Shown: positions 24,753 to 35,116 of the stretch, in pieces
Layout: the number at the start of each line of letters is the position of its first letter
Position numbering within the stretch: the first letter of the stretch is position 1
NCBI RefSeq assembly: GCF_014898815.1
Contig: NW_026515543.1
Span: forward strand, 4,464,001-4,528,000
Direction of reading: 5' to 3'
DNA: 64,000 bases
Source of the DNA: Panonychus citri
Taxonomy: Eukaryota > Arthropoda > Arachnida > Trombidiformes > Tetranychidae
Notes under the pieces: model-generated
Databases searched by the model: none
Told to the model about the DNA's origin: nothing
Seen by the model: only the letters and a program-made list of their open reading frames with translations
Translations under genes and position numbers: made by a program

Positions 24753-26448
24753 TTGTTATTATTGTTAAGATATTCTAATCATTGTGAATCAATTAATCAA
24801 TCAATTGGTTTATTTGTACATCTTCTCTTGGAAATAAAGTTGCAAATTAAAATTAACTTGATTGTAATTAATGAGCATCAAATTTTTCGTCACCTTGAAT
24901 TGCTGATAATTGGGAAAAAAATATTATCGTTAGTTTATTAAAACATCAGTTTCATTAAGAAAATACCTTGACACTAATTGGTTTTGGTTGTGGTAAATAT
25001 TAATTAGATTAAATCTTGATTAAGGAATTGTAATTAAGCCGAGATTAATTCAGATCGATTCATTTCTGCACATCTTGTTATTGTATTAATCTTAATTTTC
25101 AAGGTTATTTATAATCAATTGTCAACTTATCTATACATAGAGTTGGAACTATTGCAATAATTAACTCCGAGTGAGTTACTTTTAACCCTTTGATCCTTTG
25201 AAAAAAGTGATCAAATTTAGATTGACGAATGATTGTTAATTTGATTGTCGGTGAGAGAAATGAAAAGGTTTGATTCTTAATTGGTTAAGTCGATGACATG
25301 AACTGAATAAAAAGCTTGAAATCAACGTCTTAATTGTTTCATCGACCTTTTAATTGTGATTTTTATTCCTCATTCACTTCAATGAATTCAAGATAATCAT
25401 GTCAACTAATTTCCCTTTTTCATCTAACCATTGAAAACAACAACAATAATTCAACCCAAAGGATTATCCTTTTGATTGTTTTCATCATTGATTAGCTGAT
25501 TAGCAATTCAATTATATCAGATTGTGAACAATAACAGTAACAATTTACTCTTTCACTTTGAATTAGAAAGAAAATCAAATTTTCAAAACGAAAAGGGATA
25601 AAAGAATAAGCGAAAACATGTAAACTTTACATACAGAATAGAGAATCCAGAACGACCAAGACACTTCATGGAAAGAAAACTCATAACAAGATAAGGGAAT
25701 TTCCAAATTCTATATAACATTCAACATGGAATTAAATCAATTGACATTTCATACGAATGAGTAAAAGAAACAGTTGATTGCTTAAGTCTCCATTCGACTC
25801 TGAATTACTCACCATGAATATATGGAATCCCTCCCATTGAATTCCGCCTCTTTGTTGACACTGAAAGAGATTCAAATAGGTAACTCGTTGAACTCGTCAA
25901 ACCAGGTAAGTACTTAGATCACAGAAAGAAAGTAAGTGAGAGAGACAAAAGTTTCCAAAGATAATCAAAAATTAATTAACACAATGAAAGAATAAGAAAA
26001 ACAAGATGGCGACCGAACGATAGAGAAAAGGAAAGAAGATCCAATCTTAACCTTGGTGGTTCCACCACAGAGAGAGACCAAAGAATCACAATTACCAAAT
26101 ATAAAGTGTTTTTCTCTCTCTTCACCCTGAAGATGAAGATGCTAAGTGTCCAGAAAGAGAAGAGAAGAGAAGAGAAAAAAATGAAAGATATAAAAGTCTC
26201 AATGACGTCAAGTGTAAAATCGTCAATGTTTTGGCTCCGATTTTTTACCTTCTCTTCTTTTCTCTTTCTTTTCTCTTTCTTTTGAAGGAGTTAACACTTT
26301 TTCTTCTTCTTCTCCTGCTATTTAACTTTTCTCCTTTAAATTGTTACTCTCACTTCGTACTTTTCATTTGTTTCTCGCACAATTAATCAACTACAATCAA
26401 CAAGTTGTTCCTCCGATTATTGCAAACAATCAATTCTAGTCCCACACG
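24753..26448. other. intergenic region and promoter of secreted protein gene
   Basis: No gene seen in the first 1.2 kb. An AAGATGGCGACC (YY1-like) word lies at about 25983-25994. The distal end holds the TATA/CRE-like cluster listed separately. Confidence 0.45.
26189..26210 (+). promoter_or_regulatory. TATA box and CRE-like palindrome
   Basis: TATAAAAG at 26189-26196 is followed by the palindrome TGACGTCA at 26203-26210, the consensus CREB/ATF site. They lie about 240 nt upstream of the ATG of the secreted cysteine-rich protein. Putative; the transcription start is not known. Confidence 0.4.
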
Positions 26449-29092
26449 ATGAAATATCTGTTTGTCTTGGCGGTTTTGGCAGTTCTATGTGAGTATTTCT
26501 CTTTAATTTTCCTCTCGCTCCTTGTTGATTATTTATCATTTAAATCAATCTAATTGCAGATTAGATTGTAAATCTCTCAATTAAGATAATTGAGACTGTG
26601 TTAATTTTCATTATTGGTCAACCATTTTGTTCATTTTCTATTTTGTTCTATTCTCTTTTTGAGAAAACATTTGATCTCTTTTCCTTTCTTTTTCCATAAA
26701 CTTGACCAGTTTCTTTCTTTTAATTGTATCATCGTTTTTTAATCCAGTTCTTCTTGACAACAATTCTAATCAGGTTATGGTCAACATTCAATGTCAGAGT
26801 TTTTGATTTAGTTATTAATCCAATTAGATTTGATAAGATTGAAGAAACCCTTGTGCTAATCAGTAATGTTGTTTACTTGCAATTTGATTTGATTAATTTT
26901 TGCTCTTAACCTTTTTGATTGTTGTTATTGCTTATTAATTAATATTAATGATAATCTAATTATTGTTTTCACATTTCAGGTATCGGTGAAATTCAGAGTC
27001 AACAATGTCACCTTCGAGAACTTGATCTTTGTGCTGCAACTTTATTGGTTTTTACCAATAATCCTTCAGGTAAGAAAATGTTTCTTCACAATTAGTCTTG
27101 AATTCATTCACTTGGAACAATTGATTACAATCACCTAACTGATTAACTATTAACCCTTTTCGTTATAACAATTAACATGACAATCATCATTAAATGATCA
27201 ATTTTTCTTATTACATTTCTCCCGATTAGTTAAATGTGTTAACTCTTATTATTTTAAGAAATCAACAGGTGATTAGAGTCACTCGTTGTTTTCTTGATCG
27301 TTAATTGTCAATAAGCAATTAATTCAATAGTATTAATCAAAACCGGTCCTTAATGTAAGAGAAAGTTTAATTTAACCATTTTCTGTCTTAATTGTCAACA
27401 CTCAATGTTTTCTTGTATTCTTTGAAAATAACAATCAAAAACTTTCAAGGCTCTTGATAAAATCACGTCTATTTAATGGATAGTTTATTAATTGCGATGA
27501 AATTCACAATCATCAGACGAAGAAATTAAGGTGACAATTAAATCATGATCATTATCATTACTATTTTTCACTTATTCAATTTAATGAGATTTCTAGTCCA
27601 TTATTATGAATCTAAATTCACAGTTAACGACAATTAAGATTTCAGCTTATACTTTTAATTTACAAAGATAATCAAAGTTAATTGTGGACGACGAAAAAAA
27701 TTTAGTTTTAATTTACCTTGAAAATAGATTGTTTTATTATTATTTACTTTTCCCTTTTCCACAATTAGCCAACAATCAATTTAATCAACACTCTGAGATC
27801 TATCATTATCTAATTTCAATAGTTTCTAGTCAATCCTATCCTTTCAATCAATTGCTATTAATCATTGTTTTCGGCTAATAGTTAGTGTTAATAATAATAC
27901 ATTGATTGATTAATCATGTTGTTTGAGGAAAAAAAATCTCTTAATTAAATTTTTCAACATTAAACAATTTAATTCCAAGGGTAAATTTTCTTAGGACATT
28001 TTTTTTACCCTTTCGGCGATATTCAAATATCTTAATCATCACAAACAATCAAGCTCATCATAATGGTTGATAGTACAATCAAATTCTCTAGTACTATTAA
28101 CTAACCATAATTATAACAATAAAAAAACTAACAAAAAAATCTGTCATTAGTTTGATGATTAACAACAAGGTCGACGTAAGCGATTGACTCAATTTGGTGT
28201 CAATGCTCATGTTAATGGTTTTCCTTTTCTTGGAATTAATTTTGATTGTGATTTGATTTAAGACACTTTCAAACATAATCAAGTTGATGATGTGTTCAGA
28301 ATGAATCTATTAATACCCGAAGAAAGAGGAAATTAACTAAATAATTAGTTAAATTGCTTATTTTTTATTCTTATTACGTTATCGCAATGAAGCTTGAATT
28401 ATCAATGACTTCACTCCTGTTGCTTTAATGACCATTTAATTATAATACTGAATGAATACTTATTTAAATTGATGTTACTAATTAGTGATTATTGCGACTG
28501 ATTTGTTTCTTATAATTCTGTAAATTTAGAAAACACTGGAACTGATGATGAGATCGAACGACAATGTGGATTCATTCGAGAAGCTGAAGAGTGTCACAAG
28601 AACTTTACTTCTAAATGCGCCACTGAATCGCAAAAGGAATTAGTTGATTTCCTTGGAACTGGTGGTAAAAAAGTGGCCGATGAATTTTGTACCGCTGGAA
28701 CTAAATTACGAGAGGATTACAAGAAACACGCCAAGTGTATGTCCGAATCTCGAAAAGATTCCAAGAAATGTACAAAAGACTTGAAAGCAGCTCTTGAGAT
28801 TATCTCAGACGCTCAATGGGATAAACGTATTTCTACCTCGTGTTGTGCCTTCAATCGATTCGACGATTGTTTAACTGCAAATTTGAAAGCGAAATGTGGA
28901 GACGAAGCCGTTGAAATCAGCCGTAAATTGGTTCGATTAGCGGCCTCCCGATTACCTGAGATCGTCTGTCAATCCTACAAGAAAGAAAAATGTGAAGGAC
29001 TTTTACCTCCCTCTGGAACTGCACCGACCGGAACCAAATCGAACAGTCTTTTATCTCGAGTATTCTCAACGTACGTTGGTAACTCTGATTAA
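26449..29092 (+). CDS. secreted cysteine-rich protein (DUF1397-like pattern)
   Basis: Three exons, 26449-26488, 26980-27069 and 28530-29092, with consistent phases, encode 230 aa. The first exon supplies a clean signal peptide (MKYLFVLAVLAVLC). The mature part is helical, with regularly spaced cysteines in CxxxxxxC pairs (CHLRELDLC, CGFIREAEEC, a central CC, CQSYKKEKC) and no membrane segment, so it is likely an extracellular or haemolymph protein. The cysteine spacing resembles the arthropod 27-kDa haemolymph glycoprotein family (DUF1397), but I cannot confirm this. An NFTS site may be N-glycosylated. Intron 2 is about 1.5 kb and holds nothing recognisable. The gene has an upstream TATA and CRE-like site. 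Confidence 0.78.
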
Positions 29093-29462
29093 AAAAGTTC
29101 GTTGAAACACAAATCGAAACAATTGTCGATCAAGATCGAAATCGATAGTCTTAAAAATGGATATGAATCGATGCCAACGACTGAAAACTTTTCCCTTTTA
29201 ATCAAAAACTTTTTTTGAAACATTTTAATATCTTTTTCATTGAAAATTTATTTTATCTTACAATCAACTAATTGTATGATCACAAAAATAACATCACAAA
29301 AACTACGAGGCAACAACATCAAGTCATCATTTGTAATCAGTTCCTGAGAAAATCACTTTCTCTTAATTCACTTACGGCTTTAAATTTAATCCTCTAAATA
29401 TTAATTGTGAAACTTATACCTTAATAAACTTTTTTTGTATTCTCATGAAAATCAAACAAATG
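29093..29462. other. 3' region of secreted protein gene
   Basis: AT-rich 3' UTR and spacer. No gene seen. The duplicated cluster begins immediately to the right. Confidence 0.5.
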
Positions 29463-29592
29463 ATTGAATCAAAATTATTTTCACCCAAGAAAACGAGTGG
29501 CCAAGATGAGTTCAATCAAACAGAAACAATTAACCAACTTCAAGGTTTCCCCTTTATAATTATCGTAACGATTTAATAGAAATACAAATAAC
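29463..29592. repeat. cluster repeat R1 (first copy)
   Basis: About 130 bp matching 32869-32998, with a partial match at about 31320-31375. Recognisable by TTTTCACCC and TTTCCCCTTTATAATTATCG. It marks the distal (upstream) end of each small membrane-protein gene unit. Confidence 0.8.
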
Positions 29593-29599
29593 AAGGTGA

Positions 29600-29775
29600 T
29601 TTTGATCATTTCTTATATTTCTAATGTCCTAGAGAGCGACTTGAGAGATTATCTTCCGGTGCTGAAGTTTCCTCTGCAGATTTCGATCAAGCAGCACTGG
29701 AAACTGCCCAAGAATTTGAAGACAAATTTAACGAAGAGCTGAAGAAACTTGAATTAGCTCCTAGAAAAACAAGTG
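29600..29775 (+). pseudogene. MRPL46 exon 2 fragment (inverted copy F2)
   Basis: Near-identical, inverted copy of MRPL46 exon 2 with part of both flanking introns (source 36522-36700). The frame (ERLERLSSGAEVSS and on to LELAPRKT) and the GTGAGT donor are intact. Only one exon is present, so it cannot make the protein. It overlaps, in antisense, the terminal exon predicted for gene A. Confidence 0.85.
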
Positions 29776-30073
29776 AGTCAACCACCTTGTCTAATTCTTG
29801 TTCAATTAATTTCCACCTTTGGTAATTTGTAGCAAATTTTGCATCCAATGGCTCTTTGGGATTTTTTTTGCCCTTTAGACCATCTTGAGAAACCAGTTGA
29901 CCTGGAGGCGAAAGTCCACTTGTTGAAGTATCAACCTGAAGAATGAAAATAAAAGATTCAAGTTAAATTATGAAAATAGTCGAAATCTGTTAAGTGATCA
30001 TGAGGTTAAGATGCAGCACATAAAAAAGAGAGAAGATAAACAAGAAAACAAATAACAGAAAATGATGTAGTAA

Positions 30074-30104
<31 letters not shown>

Positions 30105-31097
30105 TGTACGAGGAAAATAAAGAACAGAGGGAGAAACCAAAACGAAATAGAATATGAAAATTCTTGAATTATTTACAGTTCCAGCTAGAATATCGATTAA
30201 TTGATTTACAAGAGCTTCGCATGTACCTTGTAACCTTCAGGTGAGAACTGAGCGAAAAAAAACACATCAGCACTTAAAAATCGATCTGATCAATTTTTTA
30301 GATCAGAACAACTCTAATCAGAGATAAGTGAGTATACTGATCCATTTGGCTCACAACAAGGTGGTTTTTATCATTTCTTATATTTCTAATGTTCTAGAGA
30401 ACGACTTGAGAGATTATCTTCTGGTGCTGAAGTTTCCTCTGAAGATTTCGATCAAGCAGCACTGGAAACTGCCCAAGAATTTGAAGACAAATTTAACGAA
30501 GAGCTGAAGAAACTTGAATTAGCTCCTAGAAAAACAAGTGAGTCAACCACCTTGTCTTATTCTTGTTAAATTTCCCATTCATTTATCACTTTCACTCTAT
30601 TTTTTCCCCTTAACTTTCACAGAAGACGATGAGACAAGTAACTTTAAATCATTGAATCGATGTCTAGATCATAGATTACTATTTTTTATCAATTCGCAAG
30701 TTGGTAATCATGATAAATGGACATTGCCTTTTGTCAAAATTGATAAACAATCATCTCTGAGAGAAGTAAGTTTTTGTTTCTTCAAATAAACCAATCTTTT
30801 AATAACCAATTTTTTCTTTAATTAACCAGGCAATTAGGATGAACTTACCTGGACATATTTATCTTTTGTTTCTTTTGATGATTTGTGGTAAATTTTGCAA
30901 ATTTTTTGCTTGACCAAATTTTTACAAACGGTACCACCACTGTTGCCGGTAATAAAGTGGCCATTTGAAGTGGAATAACATAAAACATTTACAAAGAAAG
31001 GTTTCTCTATACGATGAATGACTTGCTTATTAACTAAATTCAGAGCTGATAAACACACCATGAAAAAAACAAGAACAATAGAATCAAAATATTCCAT
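29687..31097 (-). CDS. small membrane/secreted protein gene A (possibly degraded copy)
   Basis: Third member of the family seen at 17.6-19.1 kb and 31.5-32.6 kb. Exon 1, 31097-30849, is 83 codons: hydrophobic IVLVFFMVCLSALNLV, then a polar, Cys-containing region ending DKYVQ at a CAG|GTAAGT donor. The terminal exon starts at 29935 after TTCAG with VDTSTSGLSPPGQLVSQ, as in copy C, but small indels then change the frame. It runs on for 65 more codons, partly antisense to the MRPL46 fragment, to TGA at 29687-29689. So the basic RRSKRAKKK tail of copies B and C is lost. A 21-nt candidate microexon is at 30227-30247. The intron contains an inverted two-exon piece of MRPL46. Either a divergent or a decaying copy. 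Confidence 0.38.
30073..30098. repeat. (CT)n microsatellite
   Basis: An uninterrupted CT run, longer than the equivalent run in the homologous stretch near 15050-15065, within the duplicated block. Confidence 0.9.
30315..30837 (+). pseudogene. MRPL46 exon 2-intron-exon 3 fragment (inverted copy F3)
   Basis: Inverted copy of 36227-36742: the exon 1 donor side, exon 2, intron, exon 3 and the start of exon 4 (CAGGCAAT). Exon frames and splice sites are preserved with very few changes (for example LRE in place of LRQ at the end of exon 3). It lies in the intron of gene A on the opposite strand. It lacks the first and most of the last exon, so it is not a working gene. Confidence 0.87.
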
Positions 31098-31380
31098 TTT
31101 AATTGACAACAATAACTAAACGTATTAATCAATCAGGTGGAAAATCAACCGCTAATATTAGGTCTAGATACCGAAGCCAAGTGACCCAAAGTGACCCAAA
31201 GTTAGCCAGTGAGCCACTTGTACTTTCACTTGGCTCAAGCCAGAAAGTAAATGGCGCGAGTCTTTTAAAGTGAATTAAACAATAATTAGCTCGAGCTTTT
31301 TTTTCTTACAATCAATCAATTAATTAAATCAAAATTATTTTCACCCATGAAAACGAGAGGAAAAGATTAGTTCAATCAAA
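31098..31380 (-). promoter_or_regulatory. upstream region of gene A, duplicated at 32642-32925
   Basis: About 200 bp directly upstream of the gene A start is closely similar to the sequence upstream of gene C (32642-32841), more so than the coding exons are. It contains two GGGTCA half-sites spaced by four bases (31182-31197, minus sense) and a GGCGCGAG word (about 31253-31260). The upstream region of gene B is unrelated. Confidence 0.6.
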
Positions 31381-31510
31381 TAGGAAATCTTGTATTTTAT
31401 TGAGAGGAAGCAAAAAAATATAACGGAAGTCTTGAGATTCATTGTTTATGTTTCCGTTTTTATTTGTTTCGAGATCGATGCAAAGTGGTTGAAACCTGGA
31501 AAGAATAATC

Positions 31511-32641
31511 TTAATGGCCAGTTCTCCATCCGATGGCTCTTTGGGATTTTTTCTTTGCCCTTTTAGACCTTCTTTGAGAAACCAGTTGACCTGGAGGCGA
31601 AAGTCCACTTGTTGAAGTATCAACCTGAAGAATGAAAAATAAAAGATTCAAGTTAAATTATGAAAATAGTCGAAATCTGTTAAGTGATCATGAGGTTAAG
31701 ATGCAGCACATAAAAAAGAGAGAAGATAAACAAGTAATATCGATAAACATATCGTGAATGGCCACACTTAAGACGAGAGGATCTTTTGAAGTTTCCAAAA
31801 TTTTGATCAATATTTTAAGAAGTTCATAGTTTTTCTCATTCAACCGGTGGGCATTTTCACGCCAGAATTTTTCATTTGAATGAACTGGCGACCATTCCAG
31901 TCGACCTGATTTAATCTCGTTACAATATTCATCGAAAGAGGATAAATCATGAACATATGATTGTAATTTCTCATAGAGAAATTCAATATCTTCCAATAAA
32001 TCAGGATCTTCGTATTTATTACCAGCCTGTTTAAGAATATCCAATTGTTTTAAAACTTTTCCTTGAACCATAGTAATCGCATTGTCTCGAGATACTTCAG
32101 GATCTTCAGGTTTCTCAATAAGATTTCGGAAAGAGGCTAAAATGATTCGGGTCACCTTCTCCTTGACCGATTCATTAAGAATGTCAACAAGAGCTGGAAT
32201 CAGATTATGTTTTGACATGACCTCTGAGGTCGAGACATTGAATGAAAGCAGCCACAGGCAGAAAGTTAGTTGATATTGTATCTGGAAATTAACTCCATTG
32301 GATAAAACGGAAACAATTGTTGGAATTCACTCTGAGAGAAATAATAATCTTACCTGGACATATTTATCCATAGATTCTTTGTTTTTTCTAAATGATTTTT
32401 CCTCTTTTTGGTATTCAACGGAAACTTTACCATTTTCTTGATTGAAAACGGTTCTGGTAAAGGTCTGCTTGTGGTGGTCACCATTATACTGTTTTTCAAC
32501 AATATGAATACTAGAAAAAAGTGAAATATTTAAACAAAATGGTATTTGATTACGTTGCTTATTAACAAAACACAAAGAGGAATACAAAGTGGTCAAACAC
32601 GACATAAAACAAATTAGAACAATAGCCTCAAGATAGTCCAT
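31511..32641 (-). CDS. small membrane/secreted protein gene C
   Basis: Exon 1, 32641-32354, encodes 96 aa: hydrophobic AIVLICFMSCLTTLY, then VNKQRNQIPFCLNISLF and a polar region ending MDKYVQ, with donor CAG|GTAAGA. The terminal exon, 31624-31511, encodes 37 aa: VDTSTSGLSPPGQLVSQ, then RRSKRAKKKSQRAIGW and a stop. Phase 0 on both sides gives a 133-aa protein. Gene B keeps the same terminal frame with one codon inserted, suggesting purifying selection on this end. The 729-nt intron contains a V-ATPase H fragment in the same orientation. The signal/anchor plus basic C-terminus could mean a secreted precursor with dibasic cleavage sites or a small membrane protein; function unknown. Confidence 0.5.
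31749..32326 (-). pseudogene. V-ATPase subunit H fragment, copy 3
   Basis: Matches about 15726-16305 of the V-ATPase H gene with roughly ten differences by eye. It lacks the last ~70 codons and everything before the QYQLTFCLW region. It keeps the EKFWRENAHRLNEKNYELLK segment that is deleted in copy 2, so it does not derive from copy 2. It sits in the intron of gene C. Confidence 0.85.
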
Positions 32642-32998
32642 TTTAATTGACAACAATAATAACTAAACGTATTAATCAAACAGGTGGAAAACCAACCGCT
32701 AATGTTAAGTCTGGATACCGAAGCCAAGTGACCCAAAGTGACCTAAAGTTAGTCAGTGAGCCGCTTGTACTTTCACTTGGCTCAAGCCAGAAAGTAAATG
32801 GCGCGAGTCTTTTAAAGTGAACCAAACAATAATTAGCTCGAGCTTTTTTTTTCTTACAATCAATTAATTAAATCAAAATTATTTTCACCCATGAAAACGA
32901 GGGGAAAAGATTAGTTCAATCAAATAGAAACAATTAATCAACTTCAAGGTTTCCCCTTTATAATTATCGTAACAATTTAATAGAAATACAAATAATAT
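32642..32998. repeat. gene C upstream region plus repeat R1
   Basis: Tandem counterpart of 31098-31380 followed by R1 (32869-32998, matching 29463-29592). A four-base-spaced direct repeat of nuclear-receptor half-sites (AGGTCA CTTT GGGTCA, minus sense) lies at 32729-32744. The unit (terminal exon, intron, exon 1, upstream region, R1) is about 1.5 kb and occurs twice in tandem. Confidence 0.75.
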
Positions 32999-33380
32999 CT
33001 TTTAGAAATTGAATATTGAAAAATCAATTGACCATCTTAGTTAATCATCAACAATTAAATTCTCTTGTTATATTAATTGTACTTATACAATTATCATCAT
33101 CAAGTTAAGGAGTCACAATATTTGTGAGATAATTAGTTTACTTAACAATCATCTTATTGATTGTTTCTTAATCAAGGAAATCAAAGTGATGATAGAATCG
33201 TAATCAAGGTGGATTCTCATTGACCTTGGGCTAGTTTTTGATTTCCATTTGTTGAATCCAGAAGGAAGCACAAGTATCTTGACTTTCTAATCAAATGGTT
33301 GGTGAAAGGTAAATATTAATCATCTGCATCATCATCAACTAATCATGATTATCCTTCATCATCTTTTTCTGATTGCCAGG

Positions 33381-33582
33381 AAATCGTTGATTGGATTTAA
33401 AGTTAATGTTGGTAAACAAGAAATGATATCAATTTGGATTAAGATATTTGAGTTGACAGGTATTGGGAGGAAGCAGAAAAAAATATATAACGAAAGTCTT
33501 AGAGAACCATTGATCGAATCCAAGGCGAAAGAATTAAATATTAACAGAGATGATGACGCTAATCATGATAGAAGAGAAAGAG
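33381..33582 (+). other. candidate exon, unidentified
   Basis: An 88-codon open frame spans this stretch, bounded by an acceptor-like TTGCCAG and a donor-like GAA|GTAAGA. The encoded sequence is basic (RKQKKIYNESLREPLIES) and matches no family I know. Part of it (around 33462-33510) resembles 31390-31440. No upstream exon of matching phase was found. It could be a remnant. Confidence 0.2.
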
Positions 33583-33984
33583 AAGTAAGAAAAAATCAAT
33601 TTCGATAGAAAAAATAAAACACGTTCGAAGAATAATATTTAATTTTGGCGAAAAATTCAATGACCAACCTTTAAGATTTCCAACATTTTGGAGGTTAAAA
33701 TTAGAGAGAAAAAAAAGTTCCAAACTAAAATAGAAACACCGGACTAACATGTTGATTGTTGAAAATTAAATGACATTGATTAACTGATTGCTTGGGAATG
33801 ATTATAGTTAGAATACCAAATGTGTGACTAAATAGAAGTGATTAAATGTTAAGCTGAAATTATTGATCCAATAAGTTGATTGAATTGGCACTTGAGGTTT
33901 TAATCCGTTATTACGATTAGTAGAATGGATAATCGTTGAGGTAATTAAATCAATGTCCACACGTAATTGGAGTAATTAATTTGA

Positions 33985-35116
33985 TTACATAAACAAACCA
34001 CCAGAAATCTGTAAAGTTATTCCTGTTATGTAAGATGCTCGAGGCGAGGATAGGAAACAAACGGCCTCGGCGATTTCCTCTGGTTTACCGATTCGCTTCA
34101 ATGGAATTTGTGGAATTATTTTATCCATTACTTTCTGAGGAACCGGTGCCAATATTTGGGTGTTGATGAAACCCGGCATGATACAGTTACAGCGAATGTT
34201 GTGTTTGGCCACTTCCTTTGCGATTACTCGAGTAAACGATTCGATTCCATGTTTAGCCGAAGCGTAATTACATTGACCGATGTTACCAATTTTACCGGAA
34301 ACACTTGACAAATTGATTATCGATCCCTCTTCAACTTTACCAGCAACCATGGCATCAACAGCAGCCTAAATTGTTATTTTAATTAATCATGAAAATGGAG
34401 AGAAAGTGAAGATTGATTAAAGTAAATCAAGTACAGTTTCACTTGATATCATTTCATCAACAACTAAGATTAATGATCTTGAGATCAACAGAGATTTTGT
34501 TTCCATTGAATAAATGGCGATTTCTTTTAGAAACCGAGCTACAATTGAGATAACAATTAAAGTTAGATTGCTAATGATCTCTAATTTGTAGAAATTGAGT
34601 TATTCGGACAGAAAACAATCAATGAATTAAAGTGATTTCACCTGAGTGGTTAGAAAAGTTCCTTTTAGATTAACATTTATTACGCTGTCAAAATCTTCCT
34701 CGGACATTTCCAATAGGAATGAATCACGAATTATACCAGCACAGTTAATCAATATACTCGGTGGAGTTGAATAATTTTCCTTGATAAAGGAAAACAATTT
34801 AGTAACTGATTCCTTTGAACTAACATCAACTGAACGTGAGGCATGATTACCGGGGAAAGATTCACAATGTTTCCGTGTCTCGGCGGCCTGATCCTCATTA
34901 ATATCGACCGAAACGACCGACGATCCCTTTTCAGCCAACATTAAACTAACAGCTCGACCGATACCTGAGAAATTCAATCAAAACAATCAATAAGAATCAA
35001 AACCAATCAAACAAGACAAAGAAAAACAATTAACCTCCACCAGCACCAGTGACCAGAGCAACTCGGCCAGCAAAGTTTTCCGAGAGACATCGTTTGATTA
35101 CAGTTGATCCCAACAT
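33985..35116 (-). CDS. HSD17B8: 17-beta-hydroxysteroid dehydrogenase 8-like SDR
   Basis: Short-chain dehydrogenase/reductase. In vertebrates HSD17B8 is the NAD-dependent alpha subunit of mitochondrial 3-ketoacyl-ACP reductase (fatty acid synthesis type II) and also acts on estradiol. Exons: 35116-35035, 34964-34642 and 34365-33985, with matched phases, giving 261 aa, the same length as the human protein. Visible motifs: cofactor loop TGAGGGIG (spanning the first junction), NCAG, the catalytic Ser in SSVSG, catalytic YASAK, then the RCNCIMPGF segment and the C-terminal YITGITLQISGGLFM, which is distinctive for HSD17B8. The first donor is GTTAAT, slightly unusual. The short N-terminal extension (MLGSTVIKRCLSENF) fits a mitochondrial location. 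Confidence 0.93.

Noticed and set aside
29463..32998. Transposon carrying gene fragments (Pack-MULE or Helitron type)
   Set aside because: I found no terminal inverted repeats, target-site duplications, Helitron ends or transposase frames around the captured fragments; segmental duplication with deletion explains the data better, though a non-autonomous element cannot be excluded.
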